Positions 22,312 through 32,063 of a stretch of 64,000 nt of DNA are shown one piece after another. The stretch spans positions 499,511-563,510 of the forward strand of contig NW_022985553.1 of NCBI RefSeq assembly GCF_010093815.1, in the 5' to 3' direction. The notes under the pieces were generated by a model that was given only the letters and a program-made list of their open reading frames with translations, had not been told where the DNA came from and did not search any database. Each line of letters opens with the position of its first letter. Position 1 is the stretch's first letter. Made by a program: the position numbers and the translations under genes. The DNA comes from Pseudovirgaria hyperparasitica (taxonomy: Eukaryota > Ascomycota > Dothideomycetes > Acrospermales > Acrospermaceae).

Positions 22312-23983
22312 ATGAGCGTATTCATATACCTGGGTACATCGTTTCTACTCTTCCTGGCCTCAATATATCTCTTACCATCGTTTCTCGTCACCTCCGCACG
22401 ATTGCTAGGTTTCGCGCTCATCAAGGGCTCTCAGGGACGACGCGAGCTTCTCACTACGCGTACTGAGCTTGACAAGGAGAATCAGGGACCTTCAACACAC
22501 AGTCCAGGTTCCTCTGAACAAGAGGAATGGGAAAAGGCTGAGACTCATGACTCAGGTCGACCGAAGCATGACGTGAAGACAGACAAAGACTGGGAAGGCA
22601 TCATCGGTTTCTTTCATCCATTTTGGTGAGCCTTGACGTCTTTCATAAGTAAAGTCCTACTAACACACTGACAGTAATGCAGGCGGTGGAGGGGAGCGAG
22701 TTTTATGGGCCGCAATCTTAGCAACCCAGAAACGTTGGCCAGGTGCCATCTGCGTTGTATATACCGGGGACCATGATGTTGATAAGATTTCTATGCTTCA
22801 ACGTGTGAAGGAGCGATTCAATCTCGACATCTACTCTCCGACAGTCCACTTTCTTTACCTCACCTCTCGTCGATATGTCTTGAGTTCCACATGGCCTCAC
22901 TTCACGCTTCTTGGCCAATCGGTGGGCTCTCTCCTCCTTGCCTGGGATGCCTTTAGCCTTCTTGTACCAGACATATTCGTTGATACTATGGGCTATTCAT
23001 TTGCCCTCGCGTTCTCACACTACTGTTTTCCAAACGTACCCACTGGTGCATATGTTCACTATCCTACGATATCAACAGATATGCTTAATAACCTATCAAA
23101 AGACGGGCAAGGCGTGAATGCAGGCACAGGAGAAGGATTTCGAGGAAAAGTAAAGCAGAAATACTGGCGCCTGTTTGCAAGATTATATGGCTGGACTGGT
23201 GGTACCATCGACGTTGTGATGGCTAACTCTACATGGACGAAGTCGCATCTGCGCAAACTATGGAGTCCTTCCCGCGAAGCAAAAGGCATGAAAGAAGAAA
23301 TAGAAGCCATCTTCCCACCCGTGGCAGTAGAAGAGCTCGCGAAACAGATCGAAGTCAGCGAAGTAGGTGAAGCAGAACGCGGCCCCTTCCTCCTATACAT
23401 CGCGCAATTTCGCCCCGAAAAGAATCATCAACTAGTTCTGGAGGCCTTCGCAGAACTCGTCAAAAACTCACCGAAAACACCAAAGGGCACACCAAGGTTA
23501 ATTCTCATCGGCTCCGTGAGAGACGGGGATGACGCATCGCGCGTCTACAAGTTACGGATTCTCGCCCACGAACTCCGAATCAAGGAACAGGTGGAATTCA
23601 TATGCGATGCCTCTTGGCCACAAATCCTCGATTGGCTACGGCGCTCCTCCGTAGGAGTAAATGGCATGTGGAACGAACATTTTGGTATTGGCGTTGTAGA
23701 GTATCAGGCCGCGGGATTGATCAGTGTGGTGAATAATAGTGGAGGACCGAAGTTGGACATTGTCATCGATATTGATGGAAAGCCTACTGGGTTCCATGCC
23801 TCAACGGCCTCGGAATATGCTGATGGTTTTTTGAAGGCTTTGGAATTGCCGTCAGACCAAATTTTGGCAATGAGGCATCGTGCGCGGAAGAGTGCCGAGA
23901 GGTTTACGGAAGGTGCGTTTGCGAGGAGTTGGATCACGCAGATGGAGAAGCTTGTTGATATGCAAATACAACGATATAGATAA
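22312..23983 (+). CDS. ALG11: GDP-Man:Man3GlcNAc2-PP-dolichol alpha-1,2-mannosyltransferase Alg11
   Basis: Alg11 adds the fourth and fifth mannoses, both alpha-1,2-linked, to the dolichol-linked N-glycan precursor on the cytosolic face of the ER. The exons are 22312-22625 and 22675-23983; the 49-nt intron has a GTGAGC donor, a CTAAC branch and a splice inside the FCNAGGGGERVLW block. The product is 540 aa against 548 in yeast. Residues 2-35 form one hydrophobic N-terminal anchor. The ALG11 N-terminal domain follows (AGGGGERVLWAAI, then PTGAYVHYPTIS) and then the GT4 glycosyltransferase domain with FRPEKNHQLVLEAF. The EX7E donor motif is at about 439-447 (EHFGIGVVE). All key residues look intact. 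Confidence 0.96.
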
Positions 23984-24439
23984 GTGGCTATAAGTGGCTT
24001 GCTATGTGCGCTTGTATCTATGGATATCATCGAAATTCGGCTCGGTTCAGTGATCTAAGTGAAACATTATGACGTCTATTTCGTCGGATTAGTTGCTATA
24101 TTCTTAACGTGCTGTCGGACTGAGCTGCACTGTCTGTAGGTGACAGTTGTGGGTTCGAGCTAGACAGAGCAGAAGACCTTACATATGTAGGTAATCAATC
24201 AATCACATTTACACGTCACTCACGCGTCAGCTTGTGATGTATGAGAAGTCTAAAATTGTAAAGAGTTGTATAGATAGGTCAACCACCTATACGCACACGA
24301 ATCAGAAAAGTTCGAGATAGGCATACACCATCTATTACCCAGAACTCCAATCGCTCGATCAATCACGCCATCGGTCTTGGCCGGCCGATGTCACTTCTGT
24401 GTATCATCCACAACAAGCTCGTCCGTTCGCCAGTCACGC
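23984..24439. other. Intergenic between convergent genes
   Basis: This is the 3' flank of ALG11 and of the secreted GPI protein. A T-arm-like ggttcga sequence near 24153 is not part of a foldable tRNA. Nothing else is recognised. Confidence 0.4.
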
Positions 24440-25158
24440 TTATAGGGCAGCAAATACGACGGCAACGACGGCTCCAGCGATTCCTGCTCCGACAGTGATA
24501 TGACCGGCCGCACCGGTCTGGACCGGGTTGCCTGCGCTGTCTGTAACCGTGCCTGAGGTGGGCGAGGCACCAAGGGGGTTTTGGGGTGACACCTCTGTGT
24601 AAGTGATTAGTACGGACGAGTAGGCGAAATTCACGGCGGCAACGCCGCCAGGTGGAAGTAGGAGAGCTCTTACCGGTCGTTTGGGTGGCAGCACCTGATT
24701 GAAAAATCATGTCAGCGTTATTTAAGGTACCAGGTAACAGGGAGGTTTAGAAGAATGCTAGATATGACTTACTACCTGTTGGGGTAGACGATGGGTTAGA
24801 GGAGGGAGTTGGGTTGGAAACCTGATGACCCTTTTCTTTGCAGGCGTCGGCAAAGGCCTTCAATGCAGTATCGGCGGAGTCGCCGCAAACTTCTTGAATG
24901 GAGCTCTGAACATCGGATGCGTTGTCTCCGCAGATGGAGTTGAAGTCGGCAATATTATCTTGAGTGCTATATGGCCTTGTCAGTCTACAATCTTTCGTCA
25001 TATATCCGCTTATTGATGCTTTTCCCAAGACCGCGCATATTTGGAATCGATATCCGTTGGGGGATTTACTTGATTGCAGCAAGCATGCACGCTGGTGGTG
25101 TGGCAGCAGCCAGATTGACAATGGCGGCGAACGCAAATAGAACGATCGATTTGTACAT
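24440..25158 (-). CDS. Small secreted GPI-anchored four-cysteine protein
   Basis: Four exons (25158-25070, 24966-24776, 24694-24674, 24594-24440) give 151 aa. All junctions fit phase and GT-AG; the third exon is only 21 nt. Residues 1-19 form a signal peptide. The mature domain (about 20-75) has four cysteines at 24, 42, 57 and 72, starting PPACMLAAIN. It looks like the short CFEM-related family of fungal wall proteins but lacks the eight cysteines of true CFEM domains. A Ser/Thr/Pro/Asn spacer follows (about 80-128). The C-terminus is a small-residue site then a hydrophobic tail (HITVGAGIAGAVVAVVFAAL), typical of GPI attachment. The function is unknown; a cell-wall or surface role is inferred. 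Confidence 0.8.
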
Positions 25159-26067
25159 TTTGAAAGTGGTTTTCGGATAATGTATCTGCCAAGTATGAAT
25201 CGGAGAAAAGGAAGACTGGGAAACGGTCGGAAGTATGAGTATACGCGTCGAAGTCGGATGAGTTGGAATGAGTGTATGGGTCGCCGGGGCGCCGAAAGAG
25301 TGACCAGTAAAGAAGAAGTGAGAAGAAAGTACAGTGAGAGTACAAGTCAAGTAGATGGTTTCGTGACAGGAAGAAGTGAGGTTGAACGAGTGGAAGTCAA
25401 CTGGGCAGAAAGGAGAAATGGAGCGATACCACGTGGGGATTAGCGGCTCCGAATGATTACTGCGACCGGGTCGTCCTGAAACAACAACCTACCTCATGTC
25501 TGGACACTAAATATAATCATAACGGCTAGTCGCTGGACGACGGAACGTCTCTCCTCAGTGCACCTGTTTTACAATACCTCATGTTGCGGACGAAATCATT
25601 ACTACGAACACTGGTTAGTCAATATTCATAAGGGTGTTGCGAACTCAACTAGGGACTTCCACACGAACTATAGATTCTGCGATTTTATGTGCCTCTTCCT
25701 ACCTACTGCTACCCACTGCTACGCTGTAACCAAGTATTCACAAAGTCACCTCCACAAGAACGTACCATAGGTTCAAAATGCTGCTCAATTTGGCCACGTT
25801 TCTCCGGATAGTATAGCAGCGAATGGGACCCGTTATGGGCTATGCCTTCAAAATGTGGAGATGTTTCATGACACTGGAACCCTCACGAGATTCGGAAAAG
25901 CTTGCAGTTGTGTGAAAGGTGGGATCACAGATTTAGTCTCTTTTAACGATGTATCAAATCGATCAAGACAAGCTGCACCGAAGCTATGACCATAGCGCCA
26001 AGCCATGATATTGAATATAGCTTCCATCCCATTGGAACTCAACTTCCCAAATACATACACATTCACA
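25159..26067. other. Divergent intergenic region
   Basis: This holds the promoters of the GPI protein (minus) and COA1 (plus). The roughly 200 nt upstream of the GPI protein are purine-rich on the plus strand. No gene is recognised. Confidence 0.5.
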
Positions 26068-26688
26068 ATGCCACCTCGACTGCCATGCACCGCTCCTCGT
26101 ATTTTCCGCCCGTCCCTTCGCCGCATTCCCTGTCGCACCCTCATTGCCGCTCCAAAAGAAGGCTCCGGGCCCCTCCTAACGCGGCGCCCCGACCGCGAAC
26201 TCCCGAACATTCCCTCACGCTGGCGTCACCTGCGCACCGTCCCCATCTTCCTACTTGTCCTGGGAGCCTCTGCCGCCGGAATCTTCAATTACCAAAAATC
26301 CTCCTCCTCGGTGGTGTCCAGCACACTATACGCGTTACGAATGAGCGATGAAGCGCGGAATATTCTGGGCGACGAGATATATTTCGCCAACAAGGTGCCG
26401 TGGATCTGGGGCACGATTAATCAGGTGCAAGGACGGATCGATATTAGTTATAGGGTGAAGGGGACAAGGAGGAGTGGCATGATGCGCTTTGTGAGTGCGA
26501 GGAGGGAAAGGATGGGGTTTGTACGTGTTCATGTAAACGAAGGGAAATGATCTGAGCTAATCTGTTTAAAGTTTGAGACGAGCGAGTGGAGTCTGACGCT
26601 AGATGATGGAACAGTGGTGCAGTTGTTGATGGAAGATGGGCCAGATCCGAGCGCGCACACTGACGATGAGGAGTGGGAGGAGCAATGA
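26068..26688 (+). CDS. COA1: Cytochrome c oxidase assembly factor Coa1
   Basis: Coa1 is an inner-membrane protein facing the intermembrane space that stabilises newly made Cox1 within the Mss51/Cox14 regulatory complex during complex IV assembly. The exons are 26068-26520 and 26572-26688, in phase 0 with a GTACGT donor; the product is 189 aa. The N-terminus is Arg/Pro-rich without acids at first, as in a mitochondrial presequence. One TM segment spans about 57-75 (TVPIFLLVLGASAAGIFNY). The Coa1 domain follows, with IWGTINQVQGRIDISYRVKG and, after the splice, FFETSEWSLTL. The last residues are acidic. An earlier GTGAGT within the first exon could act as a competing donor. Confidence 0.88.
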
Positions 26689-27412
26689 ATGGCGAAACAG
26701 ATTTGAAGCAAGAGGTTATTTCTATCTTAAAGAAATAAGAAGAATATAAACAGAGAAACGAGGGGTACCAATGATCTCTTCCTATAAGACCGCCACAAAC
26801 GCGCGTTGCGGCGCACCAGAGTCGGATATACAGCTGAGACGGCCGTGGGAAACGGCGCATTGGTGTATATTAATTACAGTGCATATATGCTTCGTATTGT
26901 AAGATACAACATTAAGCTGTGCATATAGCTTTCCGAGAAGCCATTGACTTCTCTCACACATATACTTGCATTCTTTAAAAACGTAGACTATATTGCTGAG
27001 TGCTGTGTTTATGAACGCGCTGTTCACTCACCATTATACAAAGGCGCAACGATCATGTAATGGAGCTAGGAACTAGAATGATTGCCCTGAGCTAGATGTT
27101 GCGAACTATTCTCGCGGTCGCTGAAGCTGAGCGAAAGGGTGTGTATTGTAGCATACGTGTCACGTGTCACACCTCTCAAGGAATGTTTCGATACAGAACA
27201 TAGAAAGTTGTGTAGTGGATTTCCGATTGAACTCACCTTTTAGGTTCATTCGTCAGATTACTGTTATATAGAATAAACTGCCGCCAACATGCGCCATGGC
27301 CTGTCTATCATTTTTTCTCGACTAGTCCAACGCCCATGTTTCTCAGAATGCGGCTTCCTGCGCCGTGTGGATGCGAATTGAGGATGATGGGAGCTGTTGT
27401 AACCTTGCCCAG
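26689..27412. other. Intergenic between convergent COA1 and PHO81
   Basis: This is shared 3' flank. It contains a CACGTG site at 27161-27166 within the run acgtgtcacgtgtcac. I see no gene. Confidence 0.5.
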
Positions 27413-30400
27413 TTACATGTCGATAGTCTCGTGGAATGTGAGAACACCATTAGCACTGAGGAACCCGTCGACACCTTCAGGTAGACGTGCAAATTGGGGT
27501 GCAGCGACTTGGGGAACGGTAGCTTGACCTCTAGCGACGTTGGGCTCGTTCACCTCGTTCGATATGTCGGTGACCAGTACAAGACCGGCAGTTTTGATGG
27601 CTTCTACAAGCGCCGGTGCGAGATTCTAGTGATCATCAGTCAATGAAGAAAGTACTATAACGACTAAAACTTACCAATAGGCGTGAGCTGCACATCAAAC
27701 CCATTAGATTGTTGTCCCTAGCGATCTGGACTGCCTCCTTCACTGATACCGTTGTCCGCCCACTGCTTTGAACGGCTGGAGCATCTGTAGGAGCTGCTGC
27801 TAGGCCAGCACCAAGCTCATTGCACAGAAGGACAGGATCTATGTAGTAATTAGTGGCTGGAAGATCGTAAGAATGATCTACTGACAATTAGGTTGTTTCC
27901 AATTGAGGGCAGTACAGATATCCTGGTTGAACGAGGAAAAGACTACCGAGCGTACATAGCTGTCAGATGCCTCACGCAGCTGCCTTGCATGATCAAAAAC
28001 GACCGATAGGAGAGAGTCTGCAAAATCATTGATGTTCTGCGTTGGTCCCAGTCTTGCACGCTCTTCTTCTACGCGATTCGGGTATAATACATGGAGTTCA
28101 ACGTGGACTGATGGAGGCAGCATTGCAAGTGCTTCGTTCAAGGTCATGTGAGATGTCGCCAAGGCCTGATGGATCTGCGGGATGTTTTCGAAGGAAGTCT
28201 TAGGGGTATCTAGTAATAGACCTTCGTCCGTACGTCGTCTTCGTCCTACGATGATAAATTCCTCGTATGTCAATCTACTGACTGCAACGTCCAGGCCACA
28301 GTGGTTGATTGTCCATTGAGGGTAGAGAATAGGAATGCCATCACTAGTAAGTTGAACGAATATCCGGACATACTCGCCAGATAAACTAGATCCTGTGATT
28401 AGAGCATTTGGATGCGAATCGAACTGGCTAGTGGCCTTCCAGTATGTGGCGAATTGAGTGATCTCTAGGGGCATGCCATGGAAAGGTTTGACGACTTGGA
28501 AAGTGAAGCTAATACTGCCAATGACTTTTGACCTCGGATCAAACAGTTCCATATCGCAGTAGCCAGAACTGCTTGACTTCCCCGTGAAGCGGCGCGAGAG
28601 TGCTACGGCATGCGCAATAAGCTTGGAACCAAAGTTGGGGTAGAGCTCAAAGTCGATCGTAAAAGAGTCTAGGTTGTCAATTTGGAATGAAATCATCCGT
28701 GCGTCTTCCTGGATGGGAAGATGAATGTTTCTTGGAATCAAGTCTGTGGACTTTGACGATACTGTAAGTCTTGCAGCGGGATATTTTGCGTTGTCAAAGA
28801 ATTCGACTGGTTTGGCTCCAGGTCTTCCAAAATTGAGTACCACAAAAGTTTTGGATTCCAGGAAGTTGTGCCCATATCTCCTGACTGGTATGATTGGTGG
28901 CGGTAAAGACAAATCTGGTATTCCTTCTACCTCTATAGATAATGTAGCCGGGGTTGTCGAAGATAAAGGCATGGCCCCAAGTATTGGAGGAGATATCTGC
29001 TGCGGACGGTGGGTGGATGGAGCGGTGACAGCAGCCAAGAGTTGTATACATCCTAGGTGGCCTTCCCATGTCGCGTAGTACATAGCAGACAGTGATTTCT
29101 CATCTCTTGCATTGACATCAACACCACTCTGTAGCAAGATCTGTAAACATTCTTGATGTCCCTCACTGGCAGCGTGAAACAAGGGTGTCCATTGGTAAAG
29201 CTTGTCAGGCTCGTCTAGGTCGGCGCCATAGTGACGGAGCATAATGAGTACGTGCGGGAGTAGACCAGAACGAGCCACAAGATGTTGTGGATACAAGCCC
29301 TCTGCATCTGGTAGTATCTGGGGGTTCTTCTGCAAAATAATCTCAATGATAGCTTGGGAGTCGTGCTGACACGCCATACTGAGCGGAATGTGGTCCGCTT
29401 CTCCTGAAGGGTCGATTTCAGCGCCAAGTTCGAGTAATTTTTCTACGCAGGCCAATTCCGAATGCTCGATGGCATGTAGCAACGCTGTGTATCCATTCTG
29501 ATCCTTGTAGTCCGTTGTGTCCGGAGCTGCAGCTACGAGATCTTGAATCATGTTGACATAGCCATGTATACATGCATAATGTAGAGGAATTCTTCCGTAG
29601 CTATCAGGTATCCTGACGTTGACTTGGCCATGAAGACCAATATTCAATATCCAACTACGCCCAGTTATTGCGGCAATATGTAGGCAGTTCCGCTCATTTA
29701 TGTCATCTTCCTGGTTCAGGTTGACGAGTTTGCTATCGAGTAGCAACCGAAGTGACGATTCGGGTGCTTGATCCAGGGCGTTCAGAAACACTCTGCTAAC
29801 ACGGTCCTGTGCGTCAGGCAATGCGCGTATTCTTTTCGTCCATTCCTCGATGCCAGAATTGTTCCCTAGAGCAATAGACTGAGATATCTGTGAGTCAAAG
29901 TCTACGTCCACTTCTGCACTATCTAGAGCCATTGCATTCTCATCTCGTCTAGGTGAGGCGAACTGAACATTCTCGCCTTCAGCCCAGGCGCTAAAATCGA
30001 GCAGATTGGTCGTCGCTTGATCGGATAACTCAGTAATTACATCTCTGTTGAACACTGGTTGAACTTCGACGGCACGTGATAGATATAATTCCTTGGTTCG
30101 AGACTGCTTATCATAAGTGTGATGCTCAGTCCCTTCACTCTCATTACGTTACCTTAGAAGTTTTATCCCACTGGGTTATGGTAAGCACACGATAACCGCA
30201 TACGAATGGTTGTATAGCATACCTTCTTTAATATTTTCGAGAACGCCGTAGCGTTGACTTCGACAAATTGCTAACATAGTCAGCGATAGATAACGTTGTT
30301 AGTGCGTGCTAATTCTAACCTGGAGCTTATTCAAATCACCACTGAACTGCTTGAAACCTTCTTCAAGGGAAATAAATTTCGAGGAGACTTTGACTGGGGC

Positions 30401-30984
30401 AGGCCGAGACTGCATGGATGTCTTCTTATCCAATAAAGTTGTCAATCGCAACTTGAGCTGTGCTCCATCGTTAGACGAACGTTTATAGCTATAGATGCAA
30501 CTTATAACCCACCTCAGCTTCCTTTTGTAGATAAAACTTGTTGACCTTCTCAAGCTCACGCTCCTAAAATGAAAGTTCAAAATCAAATTGCAGCTGTGGA
30601 GTGGGGGACTAACTAGACGGAAGAAGAACGTTGCCTTGTTTGCTTGCAAAGACGCCTGTGCATCGAGTATCTCTGGTGTTGCAATCGACTCATGTTGGGG
30701 CTGGATGATCGGTGTAGCACTCAACTTTTTGATGAGCTGACAGTACAAGTCAATTGCGAGTTTCATAGTAATCAAGGCATCACGAGCTGACCTTCTTTAA
30801 TGCCTTATAGTCGACAAAGCTCGCAGCGTATTCTGGTATGTCCAGCTGCCGCTTCTGGATATGCTTGCCGAACTTCCTAGTGGGGAAGTACTCATCAGTC
30901 ATAAAAGAAAGCTGGATTTTGCAGCAGAAAAGTCATGGAGCATAAACAAGACGGCTGAGGAAATATATGGAATAGGACATACAT
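27413..30984 (-). CDS. PHO81: Phosphate-signalling CDK inhibitor Pho81/NUC-2 (SPX-ankyrin-GDPD)
   Basis: Pho81/NUC-2 senses low phosphate (inositol pyrophosphates through SPX) and inhibits the Pho80-Pho85 kinase, freeing the Pho4/NUC-1 activator. Ten exons give 1019 aa: 30984-30983, 30876-30792, 30736-30614, 30563-30513, 30457-30320, 30270-30223, 30170-30153, 30103-27886, 27838-27675, 27625-27413. The SPX domain is built from the many small exons (start MKFGKHIQKRQLDIPEYAA, then ALKK/LIKK, ERELEKVNKFY and QFVEVNATAFSKILKK). Ankyrin repeats run about residues 290-520. The C-terminal half is the GDPD-like part (FVQLTSDGIPILYP) without the catalytic HRG motif, so it is probably not an enzyme. 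The start codon is split: AT in exon 1 and G in exon 2, with strong GTATGT and CTAG splice sites. Exon 7 is only 18 nt. Confidence 0.93.
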
Positions 30985-32063
30985 TTTGCGAGGGAGCGCT
31001 GGGAAGGCGGATTGGCCTCCCAATGACTTGAATAATCACTGACTTCCAAGCCTCATTAATGCAGAAGCAAAGAACGAAGGCAGCGGTAGATGTAGAAGAG
31101 AGAGGCGTCGGGGTGAAGGGCAAATTCACGACTTGCCCTTAGAGGATATTTGAATGTTTCCCGCAAGATTGGTTTGGTCGTTTGGTGACCACGAGGACGG
31201 GTAAGTACTATTCCTGACTTTAGTTTCTTCCAATGTGTATAAACTAAACTCGGCGGAGATCAAAGAGGGCTAATACGTCCTCAGCGCATGCATATGCAGA
31301 GAATACAGCTCAGATTCAAAGTCTGCGAAGGGTCAAGTTTAGAGCGCGTCGAGTCTGTGACCAATCTCAAAGGTGGCTCGACCACGACCGGGACGGCGCA
31401 AGGTCTGCTGCTAATACCCCTCGTCTTAGTACCTTCCTCGCAACGTCAGCAGTCGCCCGCGTTAATTAACAAAGGTAAGGAAACATGATCTTGGTACGGC
31501 TGTATTACGGAGACCAATAGAACGAGAGCATTTAGACATGTGCGAGGATCACGATTTGTAGCATATGATAGCACGTGACATCGCTGCTCGGCGATGCATC
31601 GGCAGTTTTAAGATAAGATTGTATACCTAATGAAGTGTCGAGGGAAACAACAAGTGGGCTGTTTACACTACATGACGAGCTCTATGCAACTCCCAAATGC
31701 TAAAATAAAGACCAAGCATGCGTGCGATATGTATCGGAAACTTCGCCGAGCATACCCTATAGTTTTGTACGCAACTCCGTTGTGCTATTTTTTTTTTGAA
31801 AACTGGAGTGACGTCGTAGCCTGCGGCCCAAAACATTATAGTAGTGCCAGCAAGAACCCTTTTCTTGAAAGCTTACGGATATGATTCGAGTTTGTTTCTT
31901 TCCATCGTCAGCTCATATGGCTTTACAGGCCATAAACCCCCCACCCATCAAGATTTGAATGTTCCCCTTCTCTGGAGCCTTCAACATCATCGGAGAGACC
32001 ACGGAAGATTGGTTGGTCCCACGGCGTTCTCACCGCAAGATCAAGTGGCAAGTCTTTGCATTG
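30985..32063. other. PHO81 upstream region and CRM1 3' flank
   Basis: No coding region is recognised. An E-box CACGTG lies at 31572-31577, about 590 nt upstream of the PHO81 start. A run of eight or nine T residues is present near 31789. Confidence 0.5.
31572..31577. promoter_or_regulatory. CACGTG E-box upstream of PHO81 (candidate Pho4/NUC-1 site)
   Basis: The palindrome CACGTG is the core bound by the phosphate regulators Pho4 and NUC-1, and yeast PHO81 is itself a Pho4 target. The site lies on the promoter side of PHO81. A six-base match is expected by chance several times in a window this long, so this is only a candidate. Confidence 0.25.

Noticed and set aside
24103-24170. Sequence resembling D- and T-arms (gagct, gggttcgagc)
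   Set aside because: The D-arm-like part reads on the opposite strand from the T-arm-like part, so no tRNA can fold.
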